Below are positions 1-11,562 of a stretch of DNA of 64,000 nucleotides, one piece after another. Source of the stretch: Rhodosorus marinus (taxonomy: Eukaryota > Rhodophyta > Stylonematophyceae > Stylonematales > Stylonemataceae). The notes beneath the pieces are model-generated. The model was not told the DNA's origin, searched no databases, and saw only the letters and a list, made by a program, of their open reading frames with translations. The position numbers and the translations under genes are program-made. The stretch spans positions 595,001 through 659,000 of the forward strand of contig JAMWBK010000001.1 in NCBI GenBank assembly GCA_029953675.1. The letters run 5' to 3'. The stretch's first letter is position 1. Each line of letters begins with the position of its first letter.

Positions 1-2307
1 GAGGAGGAAGCGTTTGAATCCTAGTATTCGATGACTCCCTGTATGGAATCATAGGGCTTCTCTCTGTACTTGTAATCAATTCGCTAGATGTTAACGAGCC
101 AAAATTTCGGTACTCATCCTCGATATCATAGAAGCAATTCTTTAGCACAGTCACCGTCCATGCGACTGTTCCCTGGGATACTGCTCCTGCCAACAAAGGA
201 GTAGAACATAAAGGCACAGTAGTGCTGGCTGGAGAACGGTAACAAAGCAGAAGGTTGTGACAGCAGTACGGTAGGAGTCCGAGAGTGCGCATACATGTCA
301 CGCGCCGACGCTTTCCGGTTTGCTGCTCAATAACCATGTACTTTCAGTTCTTGACCGCTCTTATTTTGAGTTCATGTGTGAACTTCTAAGAGCAAGCTAG
401 AAATAAACAAGGAGCTGCATATTTCTCCGTAAACCCCGTGGGTAGGCCCTTGTTGTTTTCGAGATATTCTTGGCAAGTCGACTGTGTTGCAGGGCGCTAG
501 AAGTTCTTGTTCAAAAGCTCGCAGTCATGAGACAAATCCATAGAGGCCACGAAGTAGAAAAACACCCTACAAGAAAACAAACTTCTTCAGGCGGCAGCTC
601 TTGACCGGAACTGATCGGCAAATTTGGCTTTACATCGGGGCGTCGCAAGTCCCAGACAGATGAGCGCGAAATCCCGGGAGTTGGCGGGTCATCGTTCGAA
701 CTAACAAGCAGCGAACGTCCTAAGGAATTAAAAAAAAAATCACCCGGGAAGCGATTTTGACCAGATCAGGTTGGCACTGCCATATTGCGAGTGGTCTAGT
801 CAGCGTAGCAACAGTTCGGACGCTAGTCCAGCGTACAGCGTAAGTCCCTTGAACGCCGGAGACTCACTGTTCCCTTTCCTTTTCCTATGGCACCCACCCG
901 GATCGCTAGTTTTCCAGTAAATCAGAGACTAAGAAAGCTCAAGCATTTCGCGAGCGTGTCGCAGGTCATGCATGAGGAGCACGATCGTTCGAAACAAAAT
1001 TTCCAAAACAAAAAAAACTAACAACTCGACCCACTGCCAATCCAAAACATGCTTACGCGCCATAAATGGGGAAGGATGATTCCCAGTAAAAATCCAAAAC
1101 ACAAACAGGACGTAACTGGTTTCCGATGTTTTGAACAGGGACAGACCCGCACACACAGAGGGAGAGTGCAGATAAAAAGGACAGAGATACTGCCACAGCT
1201 CAATACAGGACGAAACCCCCCTTCCCGGCAATGGAGATCAGTGAACTAGGAGAAGTAGACTAAGTTAGCGCAAATTGTGCTCGGGCGTTGATATCCCTGC
1301 CGAGACTGCCAGTCTCATTCCATTGGCACGAGACTGTTCGTATTCCCGCGGATCTTTGTTACTGCAGACGTCCTATCCCACTCGCCCGGTCAACCTTCCA
1401 TCGTTCGGGGATGAGACAGAAGAAAGAGTGTCCTTTCACCACTGCATAAACACTATCTTTCTAATGAGAACGTTTTCAGCTTTGCTCAACCACATAAACA
1501 CTATACTAAGAATCTCCCCCTCTCTCCCCCCCCAACCATAATATCCAAATCCAGCTATAAGCACACATCCCAACTTAACCTTTGCACAGAATGCACTCCC
1601 TCTCCACAACTTCCATTCAGGCTGCTTAAGGGGGGGGGAGGGGGGGGAAGGAGAAGGGGAAAGAGATCTTATCCCCCTATTTCAATACGCTGAAATAGTG
1701 CTAACCCCACTAATAAAATTCCAAAAACCGCTCAATTTTTGCACTCTGTCCCATTGTCCCATAATAGTCTTACCATGGAGAGAAAATATAATATGTTTTA
1801 AAAAAGAGGAAAAGAACCCTGATCTCGTTTTGTTCCATTGTGGATCAAATCATAAGTTGTCAGATACAAATATTTCATACCCCTCTGAAACGATCTGATT
1901 CTTCGTGAAGAATTGGTGTTTAATTGATTATAAGTTTTTTTTGAAAAGGTATGGATGGAGTAAGAGGGTTTTGTTTTAGGGGGATGGACGATGGTGCGGA
2001 GCGGAAGTTGCGGAGGGGGGTGGTAGTGTGTGGGGTGTGTTTGGGGAGGGAGGAGGGGGGTGAAGGAAGGGGAGTTTTCGGTTTGGACCGTTTTGGAAAC
2101 GGTGTTTATAGTTGTTGGATGCTTTAGTCAGAGTTGGAGAGGGCGCTTGAGGAATTGGGAGAAGTCTAGGTAAGTTGGTTAGGAGGCTGGTGAAACGCGG
2201 GTTGGGTTGGTTGGTTGAATTCTTTCGAATTTTTTTTTGGACTGATCGGATCTGGGATTGCACTTCTTGTCCGTTTTGTAGGGGGTTTGAGGACGGAGAA
2301 ACCCCTG
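1..2307. other. Intergenic stretch, no gene seen
   Basis: I see no convincing coding region here. Open frames are short and overlap on both strands, with no recognisable motif. A purine-rich G run lies near 1630-1665. From about 1975 the + strand becomes strongly G-rich up to the GH13 start codon, which is treated separately as a leader. Confidence 0.6.
1975..2210 (+). promoter_or_regulatory. G-rich sense-strand leader of the GH13 gene
   Basis: A roughly 235-bp stretch just before the GH13 start is rich in G runs on the coding strand. Positions about 2043-2073 hold four G tracts of three or more with short spacers, so a G-quadruplex is possible. Similar sense-strand G-rich leaders precede several other genes in the window. 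A promoter or 5'-UTR role is inferred from position only. Confidence 0.35.
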
Positions 2308-5162
2308 ATGAGCGTGGTGCAGTTTAGAGTGCGAGTTCGGAACGTGCTACCGGATGAGACGGTTTTCGTTTCAGGCTCGAACCGGACGCTTGGCTTCTGG
2401 AAGCCTAGTCGAGCGAAAGCCCTGGAAAGAACGGGAAATGGTGTGAACGAATCGCTTCAAGGACATATTTTTTTTAAATTTTGGTTCCGACTGCCGTCCT
2501 TTGTTTTGTTTTTGTTTTGGACTGACGACGATATTGTCTGACAACCTCAACCACGCAGATTTTTGGCAAACAAAGGTTACCTTCGAGAAAGACGAAAACG
2601 TTTACCAGATGGAGTACAAATATGTTGTGATCCAAGGTCGCGCAGAAATGGAAACATGGCTGCCGGGCGGAAATTTGAAAATTCGACCACCGGGTATAAT
2701 CACAGCCACTAGTGACGATTGGGTCCTGGAAGAGAAACGTGAGCAGAGGAGCAATCAGCGCAAACCCTACGAAGTCCAGCACACGCACAACCGTCACGAC
2801 CACCATCACGCCCCAGAGAAACCAGATGGTAATCTACTGAAAATGGGAGAATCGGACGTATGTCATGCAAAACAGGGAAACCAGCAGCAGGAGCGGATTT
2901 CCTTCTCAAGCTTCCTATGGTGATATTGGCTCATCAACAACTCCTTTGCTTACCACTGCATCAGACATATGGCGGAGTACCGTGTTGGTATAAGGATTCG
3001 ATCTTCTACTTGATCTACTGCCTTGGAACGCCTGGACATGGAGGAGGGGGCTTCTTTGGCGATTGTCCGGATGTCAATGACCAAACCAGCGGAAACGCAA
3101 ATCGACTTCTCAAACTAAGGCATTGGTGAGGAAGGGTCTTTGTCTTTGAGGAGGTGTTTTCTCTGCTTGGTTTCTCTAATTGATAAGCTCCTCCGTCGGC
3201 CAAAAAAATGCGCAAAAACCAGGTACGACTACCTCGTCGATCTCGGCATAAACGCGGTCTACTTCACTCCGATATTCGATTCTGGAACGCACGGGTATGA
3301 TACGTACGACTACTTTAGAATCGACCGTCGCCTTGGCGACATGAATGACTTCAAAACAATCCTTGCCGAGCTTCACGAGAGGAATATTCGAGTAGTTCTG
3401 GACGGCGTCTTCAATCACACTGGAAGAGGCCATTTCGCTTTCTCTGATATCCTCTCCAGAGGTAGAGAATGGAGGCAGAGTCCGTATAAAGATTGGTAAG
3501 TCCGACCATTGGTTTTGGCGTTGATCTCCGAAGCTCATCCTGCCAGACTAGTGGAGGAGTGGCTTCCCTCTTTCTCTCCGTTCTCGACTGCTGAACATCT
3601 TCAATCCAACCTCGTACAGGTACTTTCTGAGGGATGGAAAGTCTTCCTATGGTGATAAGTTCGACTACGAAGCTTGGTCAGGCTATCAAGTTTTACCCAA
3701 GCTCAACGTGTACCATCCAGAAGTCCGAAATCACATTTTTGATGTTGCTCGGTAAGTTTTCTTCGTGCTTTTTGGGTTTTGTTTTGGCCGAGTTGAGTGA
3801 TGAGGCACTCAGTAGCGTCACGTGACAACGATGTGAAAAGGTTCTGGCTGGAGCTTGGAATCGATGGCTGGCGACTAGACTGTGCTGCAGATATATCTCC
3901 CGAGTTTTGGAATGATTTTAGGAGGGTATGCCGGGAAACTCGTCCCGGAGCAGTTCTCATTGGAGAGATCATTCATGGTGAGGCGCTTGGACAAAGATGC
4001 TTTCTTTGGATGACGTAGGCAAAGTCAAACTCGTTCACATATTGAAGGCATCTCAACGCTCGTCTTGGCTCAATGTTCTTTGAACAAAAATAATCAGGCG
4101 ACTACAACTCGTGGGTAGACGATTACCACAGGCTGCACTCTGCTACGAATTATCAGCTGTATAAACCCCTTTGGTCATGCTTAAAAGACAGAAACTTCTT
4201 CGAGCTAAGGTGCGACGTTGTCTCTCCGAAACCGGTTCTTGGTCACTCAAACCCTCCACCAAATACCTCTTGTGCTGAACGTTAGAACATCGCCAATTGT
4301 CGCGAATACCCAGGCACAATATCGAGAGAGATGAACATCTGTACGGAGAAAAGGTTTTGATGAACTTCATTGGAAACCATGACGTGGATCGGGTCTTATC
4401 AATATTGCACGATGATAGACAACTCGTAAGCTAGAATATACGCCAATGTACATGACCACCTGCTACCAAGCGCGTGGATTTCAACACTCAAGAAACAGGC
4501 TCTGCAACTTGAGGGATGGATCATATACCCTTGCAAGGGGTGTCCCACTCCAGAGCCTTTCCACTGTATTGACCAGCGATCTCTTTTTCAGGCAATGCTG
4601 GCGACGGTGTTATTGTTTACCATGAAAGGTACGCCTTGTCTATACTATGGAGACGAATGTTTTATGGGTGGTCAGAAACAGCACGGAGGCGACGCTTCGC
4701 TTCGTCAGCCTATGCCGTATCCCGGAGACCACTCATGGGATAGAACTCTGTTTGAGGTTACGAAGCACCTCACGCACCTTAGGAAAAATTTCCCCGCGGT
4801 TCGATATGGAGGGGTAATGACCGGAAACCCGCTGATCTGATTTCCAGAAACCCATGGACTTGTGGATTGAACGTGTACTAACTCACTTTGCGCCGCCTGC
4901 CCACATCCAGATCACCATCGTGTGGAATAACGAGACCAGCATCGTCTACCATCGCAAAATGGATGACCAGGCTGTTGCGGTTGTCATGAACTGTGGTGAT
5001 AGTCCAGCTACAGCGGAAGTTGGAATTGAAAACGCACATGAATATCAGTGGCACCCCCACATCGGCGTGGATGGGAATGGTCCCTGGTCCAGACCAATGC
5101 ACGTTACAGTGGGGCCCAAGTCCTCAAGGATTTTTTGCGGCTCCACTATAAAAGGCAATTGA
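2308..5162 (+). CDS. GH13 alpha-amylase/neopullulanase-like glucan hydrolase with N-terminal starch-binding-like domain
   Basis: Spliced model of ten exons: 2308-2440, 2559-2857, 2965-3125, 3223-3495, 3620-3751, 3841-3977, 4098-4209, 4314-4425, 4592-4813, 4911-5162. It encodes 610 aa. Residues 1-105 resemble a CBM20/CBM48-type starch-binding domain. Residues 119-128 are a His-rich linker. Residues 150-525 form the GH13 barrel, and 528-610 a C-terminal beta domain. Catalytic residues are all visible: nucleophile D346 in GWRLD, acid E375 in LIGEII, and D439 in FIGNHDVDR. Region I is DGVFNH, D258 to H263. The expected role is hydrolysis or transfer of alpha-1,4 (perhaps alpha-1,6) glucan bonds; the exact specificity cannot be read. 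No signal peptide is obvious, which suggests cytosolic glucan. The start was chosen because the beta-strand-rich domain begins there; an upstream exon is possible. Confidence 0.9.
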
Positions 5163-5327
5163 GATGGTGTCGAGGGCTTCAAGGTAAAAACCATAGCCAC
5201 ACGGCGCGATATCACAGCCGGCACAGCTGTCGTTCCCCGGAAACCATGTACTTTGTGTAAAGCATAGCTTGTGTCGATTGACGAGTGAAAGGATTTGCTG
5301 CCAAATCGGCCTCGTCAGCCCAAGGAT

Positions 5328-6384
5328 TCATGAATCCCCGGGGAGGGCTTCTGTGGCAAGCTGTGTAAGCCGGTCGATGGTATAGCCTATAACGGTTCTA
5401 TCAAGAATGCCAACGCCATGGCGGCCAGCCAGGTCCGTAACGTCTGCGATAACTAGTTCGGGTGGAACTTGATCCACTTCGGTCAGGTTGCATGCGATCT
5501 CTATTCCGTCTCCGTGGGGAAATGCCATTGCTTCGACTTGACCAGGTCTTCGAACAGCCTTGGTGATGCTCCGAGCCATTGTTATGTCGCTCGTATCAAT
5601 CATCACGTTACAGTTTAGCACATAAGGCGTCGCGCCAACAGCGGTCCAGCCCGATGATGGGCTTTCCGGTAGCTTGACGTTCTTGAACCAGCCCAGTCCT
5701 TTTCTCCTCTCAACCAACGATCGACCTTGTTCATCAGCCGCTCCGTAGAGGAAGCAGCTCACTAGTACCATTCAAAAGGAGACACGGTCAGTTGTAGAGA
5801 AACTGTCGGAATTGCAAGCGAGGTTGAGGCTAATCAACTACGTTCTCCTACCGCTTTTCTTTTGTAAAGCATCTGCCAACTCCCTTGCGACGCTTCCAGC
5901 TTCTTCTAAGCTCGTGTTCAGTAGGGGATGGACTGGAATGAGATCTATCACTCCTCCGCGAGGATGGATTCCCTTCAGACGAGTTACAAGGAGGAACAAC
6001 TTCAGTAGGGCTTCTTCTACTAGTGCTCAATCTAATAGCTTTTGAAAGAACACCTCGTGTGATCTCAAGTCGATGTTTCTCAGCGCAGTATTGCACATCT
6101 CAATTATGCAGGAGGTTAGTCCATCTAGACGGGTGAGAACTCATAAAGTGTTTCAGTTTAGGTCTGTCTTGTTCGAGGGATGAAACATGTCTTCGCATAC
6201 CTCTATCGCCCGCGAGGGTGAAGACTGTTCGGTTGTACTCGAGATCGGAGAATGTGTGAAGCAACGCGGCCTTTTTAAGTGACGATACATCGCGAGCAGA
6301 TTGTTCGAGCAGTTTGATCGTTGATCCTGTCCTCGCCTCTGAGATGTTTACGAGGCTCGTGAACAACTTCATTCTAGCGCTCAT
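5328..6384 (-). CDS. Stand-alone glutamate formimidoyltransferase domain protein
   Basis: Three exons on the minus strand: 6384-6201, 6025-5852, 5761-5328, giving 263 aa. The family transfers a formimino group between formiminoglutamate and tetrahydrofolate. The N-terminal subdomain starts with LFTSLVNISEA and carries DLEYNRTVFTLAGD near residues 47-60. After the first splice comes GIHPRGGVIDLIPVHPL, with H82 at the place of the catalytic His of the animal FTCD transferase domain. Then follow SCFLYGAA and GWTAVGATPYVLNCNV. There is no cyclodeaminase half, so this is the single-function form also known from plants and bacteria. It is convergent with the GH13 gene, 165 bp apart. True substrate in this lineage is uncertain. 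Confidence 0.88.
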
Positions 6385-6699
6385 CGCGCATTTTCCCCGG
6401 CCTTAGTATCTCGGGAAGTGAGCCATTGTCTCTCTTTCCCAACGCGCGTAGTTTTCTCTTTACTTTGGTCACTAGGCTGATTGCTAATCGGTGTGTTAGT
6501 GCAGTGTTAGTGCAATCTTAGTGTGTTTCGGGTGGCAACGCTTGCATTCAAAGAGCGGATTCGCGTGTTCCACAGAACCGATACCCTGAAGTTTCGCTTT
6601 AGGTTGTGCATTGGGGGAGGATGGGTTGCGTGAGGTTCGCCGGGGTTTATTACTTTATTGACTTGTGTAGTCGATATTCTGTTCGTTTCGTTTGGATTT

Positions 6700-7641
6700 T
6701 TACTTGGATTTGCCCTGGGCCGCAACAGCAGCGGCAGCTGCAGCGATAGCATCTTGGTCACCGAGGTACTTTCCAGAAAGAGGCTCTGCTGACCCCTCCA
6801 TTTTGATGGGACGAAGATTATCGTCGAGATGGTACATGAGAGGAACTCCAGTTGGGATGTTAACCTTCAAGATCGCGTCGTCGGAAATATCGTCCAAATA
6901 CCTGTACGATAGAGCCGCAGTGGTTGGTCAGCGCTTTGACCGCCGGTCGTGATTAGTGTTCTTGTCCCTGCTGCGGGAGAACCAGCTTACTTGACGAGGG
7001 CTCTGAGGCTGTTTCCGTGTGCAGCGATCAAAAGCTTCTTCCCGGACTTGATCGCAGGAGCGATCTCACTGTTCCAGTAAGGAAGGACTCTTTCAACAGT
7101 ATCCTTAAGGCACTCCTGCCTGGGGATCTGATCGCGGGGAATGGCATCATACTTGGCCTCCTTGCCTGGATAGAATTCATGGTCTTCCGGGGCTGGAGGC
7201 GGTGGAGTGTCGTAGCTGCGGCGCCAAATGAGAACCTAGAAAACGAAGCTCAGGTCTTGATCAGTTTCACAAAACCCAATCGCAGATCTGCACCTGTTGT
7301 CTTCCTCATACCTGATCGTCCCCGTACTTGGCGGCAGTATCGGCCTTGTTCAACCCCTGCAGCGCGCCGTACATTCTCTCGTTCAGATGCCAATCCTTGC
7401 TCACTGGAATCCACATCAAGTCCATCTCCTCCAACACAATCTCGCACGTCTTGATGGCGCGCTTGAGAAACGAGGTGTAAGCCAGATCGAACTCGTACCC
7501 CTCATTCTTCAGCAACACCCCGGCAGCCTTGGCCTCGCCCTCTCCAGTTTCAGACAACGGTTGATCAACCCATCCACAGAATCGGTTCTCCTTGTTCCAC
7601 TGGGATTCCCCATGTCGGATCAATACTAACGTGTGAACCAT
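6700..7641 (-). CDS. 2,3-bisphosphoglycerate-dependent phosphoglycerate mutase
   Basis: Three exons: 7641-7312, 7235-6991, 6901-6700, giving 258 aa, the usual length of dPGM. It interconverts 3- and 2-phosphoglycerate in glycolysis and gluconeogenesis. The phosphohistidine motif [10 protein letters not shown] gives H10. The acid is E88 in [14 protein letters not shown], and the second histidine is H182 in [14 protein letters not shown]. These spacings match the bacterial GpmA type. The C-terminus is an Ala-rich tail (about ten Ala) ending GKSK. There is no clear transit peptide, so a cytosolic enzyme is likely. Its leader on the + strand at 7760-7787 is C-rich, that is G-rich on the sense strand. 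Confidence 0.95.
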
Positions 7642-7666
7642 CCTTCTCAGACCACCCCGCGCTAGC

Positions 7667-7790
7667 CCAATCTCTCACGCTCTCTATATACAACTATATA
7701 ACTATCAGCTCCCAAATCACCTACAAGTCCAAAACCCTTCTAACCCGATCCTCTTCCAACCCCACCCCCTCCCGCGACGCCCCCCCGCGA
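7667..7790 (-). promoter_or_regulatory. G-rich sense-strand leader of the phosphoglycerate mutase gene
   Basis: On the minus strand, 7787-7760 has four G tracts with short spacers (on + : C4, C5, C3, C7), about 120-146 bp upstream of the ATG. This can form a G-quadruplex. Regulatory meaning is inferred from the recurring position at other genes. Confidence 0.35.
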
Positions 7791-7920
7791 CTCATCCCCA
7801 GAACCTTTCCGAACTCTAACATTAACCCAACTTTGCAAAGCAAAATCAACGATGCCCCTCATCGTCGTCAACTCATCCCCCCCAAATAACAAAATATCAA
7901 ATCCCCCCCAAAAGTAAACT

Positions 7921-8001
7921 GGCCAACATTATACCGGCCAATGTTAGCATGTATTCCCGAAAAAATACTAAGGCCAACATTTCTATACCGCCCAATGTTA
8001 A
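7921..8001. repeat. Two imperfect copies of a palindromic short motif
   Basis: The motif GGCCAACATT-(few bases)-TACCG-CCAATGTTA occurs at about 7921-7948 and again at 7972-8001. Each copy is itself a small inverted repeat (AACATT ... AATGTT). Could be a protein-binding pair or decayed repeat. Confidence 0.5.
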
Positions 8002-9155
8002 CCCCCAACGGGCCTAGCCCTCTAAAAACACCGATTCTTTTGGAGGTTGTTGAGTTCCCATTTCTTTACTTTTCAATAAACATGGATCTTTCTTTTTTTT
8101 TCCCCGTTTGCACTCTAAATAGCGAAACTAAACGCATTCTTATCCTTTTATTGGATAAAATAGCGATATATTTGTCCAACCATCGACTTAAAAATAATTT
8201 AAGAGAATAGATTGGTTAATCGACGAGATTTTTATTTTGTTTTTCTCTTAGTTTTGTTAAACTATAAATGACGATCGCAATGCGATGCCCGCTGCAAAAA
8301 AAATTAAATAAATTTCAATAGCGAGAAGAAGGAACGCCTAGGAGGTGAGAAAGGGGGGTGGGGGGGGGGGGAAATACGTTTAGTCCGGTCATCAAATAGT
8401 TCGAATAAATTAACACATTCATATCATTACCGAAGAAAACCACACTGAATTTACCACATGCATTAGATGCAAAAAAACACTGCTATGTTGTCTAGCCAAT
8501 AATTACAAGGGTGTTAGCATTACGAGCACAAATGTTGAAAAATAAATATAATACCTAATTCAATCAGTTTACCTAAATATTGATTGATCGCGTTGAGCAA
8601 TGGATGGAATGTGTGTGGAAAGTTTTAAGTGACTTTGTTGAGTGCCACCAGTGGTTGGGCCATAGCCACTAGGAGAGGCGTGGATGGTCTTCTGTTTTCT
8701 TTACGATTTCGTTATCAAGATGTAGATACTGCACGTTGTGGCCGGCAGTTTTGTATTTGGAGGGGCGGGACTGTGCGTACACATAACCGATCCCGTTCGT
8801 TCCTGTAGAGAGTGGTGGTGGACAATCTCGTTAAGTCTAAGCGCTTAGTGTCAGGGCTGTTTTAGAGTAGTTGAGACTATGAGGAAACTTTCCATTGATA
8901 TCATAGTTGGTTTCCGCACCACCTCTCCCCCCACCCACTGAGTCACATAAGAACATCCAGTCTTCTCTGTGAATGAAAAGTCTGCTCGTGCGGGTGGGTA
9001 TCCTGTTCATTGAAATCTCCCGATTGCAAGGGAAGATATATTGTTCTGTTGAGATGAGTAGGTAGGGCAACTGAGGGATTGGATAGCACAGGTTGATCAT
9101 CCAAGGTGTGGGAGAAACGGGTGTCTTCTATCAGTTAAGAGAGAGTTTTGTAAAG

Positions 9156-9895
9156 ATGGCTGACTTTGTGGTTTCACAGCCTGAATGGTTGGACGGGTTT
9201 CTTGCGTCGAAACCGAGGGTATTTCCCACTCTGGAGGATCGCATGAATCTCGTGATAGAGGCGACGGAGTTGAACATAAAGCATAGGACGGGAGGACCTT
9301 TCGGGAGTGCTGTGTTCGAGTTGAAATCTGGCAAACTGGTTGCGGTTGGGGTTAATTCCGTGATGAGACATGGGTGGTCCGGTGCACATGCGGAGGCAAT
9401 GGCAATCATATTCGCATCCAAGGCGATTGGTTCTTATGATCTAGGTGCGCCGCTTTTGCGGGCGCAGACAGTCGTCTCAGATAGTCTTCTAACTGATCTC
9501 ACTTTTGTTTCTAGGCGGACCTGAAATTCCCGAACATCAGCTCGTGGTAAACGGGCAACCATGCGCAATGTGCTTAGGGACGATCATCTGGAGTGGCGTG
9601 GTTGAGGTATTTAGGAATACGGCATCGTGAGAATTCTCTCGTCAGGTAGAATCGCTAACATACCTGTCTCGTAATGCTCGCGTTCGCCTAGGCTGTTTGG
9701 GGAGCCAGTAGCAAAGAAATCGAGGAGTTGACTGGGTTCGACGAAGGTCCAGTCCCCAAAAACTATGCCGAGGAACTCCAGAACAGGGGGATCCATGTGA
9801 TCACTGACGTGCTCCGTGAGGAGAACATCAAGGTCATCGCTACATACAAAAGCTCACAAGGTGTGATCTACAACGCCCGACTAGGCAAACCCTGA
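9156..9895 (+). CDS. Nucleoside/guanine deaminase-like zinc enzyme (CDA fold)
   Basis: Three exons: 9156-9444, 9515-9606, 9692-9895, giving 194 aa. The protein has the zinc signature of cytidine/deoxycytidylate-type deaminases: GAHAEAMAI with ligand H78 and proton shuttle E80, then GQPCAMCLG with C113 and C116. The second half of the signature appears only after the first intron is removed, which supports the splice. Length and the GGPFGSAVF segment fit small guanine or general nucleoside deaminases acting in base salvage. Exact substrate is not readable. The ATG at 9156 has a good context (AAGATGG); an in-frame ATG at 9093 is possible but adds an unlikely leader. Confidence 0.9.
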
Positions 9896-10258
9896 ACCAA
9901 AACCAGCACTAGCGACGCAACCGGGTAATCATGTGGCTCTCGAGGAACCGATTAGAAAACTACTGCAGATCCAGAATTCACTAGCAAGGATCCATCTTCA
10001 CAGCTTAGCTTCTGTTCTACGCTGCAGCAGTGAAGATGACTGTCTACTCACTCCACCCTTCCTCATCGCCGCGAGAAGGATGGTCCGGACACTAGGACGA
10101 TACTTAGCTCAGCAACTGAAAACCTGGACAAGAAGTTCTGAAAACGTGTGAATTTATGTCTTAGAAATCAAAAGAACCTTTCTTTCCCTGCTCGAAATTT
10201 TTCTTTGCCAGTGACTGAGTTTCCAGTTTAGTATTCTGGGATGCAGAAGACCAATTCT

Positions 10259-10289
10259 GGTGATTGATTTCCTTAGGCAATCAATCACC
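10259..10289. repeat. Hairpin, 11-bp perfect stem, 9-base loop
   Basis: GGTGATTGATT at 10259-10269 pairs with AATCAATCACC at 10279-10289. Loop 10270-10278. Confidence 0.75.
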
Positions 10290-10778
10290 TTTCCACATGC
10301 ATCAGATGACTTGGGGAAGACCGTGTGTCAGTTTTTTGGAGGAGTCCTCCACAAGGCATGATGGACATGGCAGGTGACATGCACATGCGTACCCCCAAAC
10401 CACTGTGGAAAGACAAGACTTCAGCGGCATAGGATACCGACCCTAACGAGATTTGAGAGACTAACCCGCCCGCGTCCTCTTAGTGTGCGCCTGCTCAAAC
10501 CACTCCAAAATCTCCTTTGGGTCAGTCTAAGCTCAGTTTCTTCTCGGACGAGGCAAGAAGCCAAACCGCATTCAATAGCCGCGGACATGGTGCGTAACAC
10601 AGCTTCTTCACTTCGCAGAGGCAAGGAGAACGAGGCAAGAAGCCAAACCTCAGGTGGTGTTCTGCTGCCTACTTGGCCCCTGGACATCCTGCCCTATGCG
10701 TGCTAAGGACATTTTTCCATCTGAAAGTTTTTTTTTTGGGCGGGTAGCGTGCCACAACGACAATTGTGGTGATGCTCG

Positions 10779-10832
10779 AGAGGCTGTGTCGGCCCCTTCA
10801 TTCAAAGATATGGAGGAGCCGACACAGCCTCT
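10779..10832. repeat. Inverted repeat, 15-bp perfect arms
   Basis: Arm AGAGGCTGTGTCGGC at 10779-10793 is the reverse complement of GCCGACACAGCCTCT at 10818-10832. The spacer is 24 bases. Confidence 0.75.
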
Positions 10833-11562
10833 TCATGTCGCAGAGGGAAGAAGATCCAGGCATCAAAAGGTCAAAGAGACAGGGTCGGGGCAATCACATC
10901 GCCTTTTACCACTAAGCGAAACACATACTTTCAATCGAAGGCGACAAATTTCATCTATGGAGTAAACCCTAACAATCATCCAGGGGTTTCCGCTTCTTTT
11001 TTTTTTTGTTTTCCCCGACGAGGCGAGAAGAAGCCAAACCACAATCAATGACATGCCAGTACATTACTATCTCACCAAGTCGATGAGCAAGTGTGAAAAG
11101 CATTGGATGAAATTCGATGAACGAGTATCCATAACATAACAACAAATTGTGACGCTAAAAATTTTTTCCCACACTCAAATACATGCAGTAGAGATGTCAA
11201 AAAGCCCCTTCACGCTGTCAGGGGAAGGTTAGAGCTCCTCTCTCCCCCCTCTCGCCAAGCCTTGCCCCCTTTCTTCCCCCTAAGAATCCGCGATCTAGGA
11301 TAGTGAACTAATGCCGTTATCGTCCTAAAACAAACCACTTCAATTTGCGGAAGAGGACACTCATTGGTGGGAGACATCGATTAAGCAATTTATTAACGTA
11401 TTCTTCACAAAACAGGGGAAAAAATTGTCTATTTTTAGGTTGGAATTGGAGATGGGGGTTTGTCGTTTTGTGTGGACTTGGGGATCACGACGGAGTGTGT
11501 GGGCTTGCAACTCGTGAAATAGATGAAGAAGCGGAGAAATAAATGAAGGAAGGGAGCGAGTT

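Larger units (their letters stand above)
7642..9155. other. Divergent intergenic region with a short repeat
   Basis: This 1.5-kb gap separates the divergently transcribed mutase and deaminase genes and must hold both promoters. It contains a duplicated short motif near 7921-8001, an AT-rich core about 8100-8600, and a G run at 8346-8371. No further gene is seen. Confidence 0.6.
9896..11562. other. Intergenic region with two hairpins and a recurring short motif
   Basis: No gene is supported. The stretch holds inverted repeats at 10259-10289 and 10779-10832. A motif close to CGAGGCAAGAAGCCAAACC recurs three times: about 10548, 10632 and 11020. From 11440 the + strand turns G/T-rich ahead of the GH47 gene. 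Confidence 0.55.
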
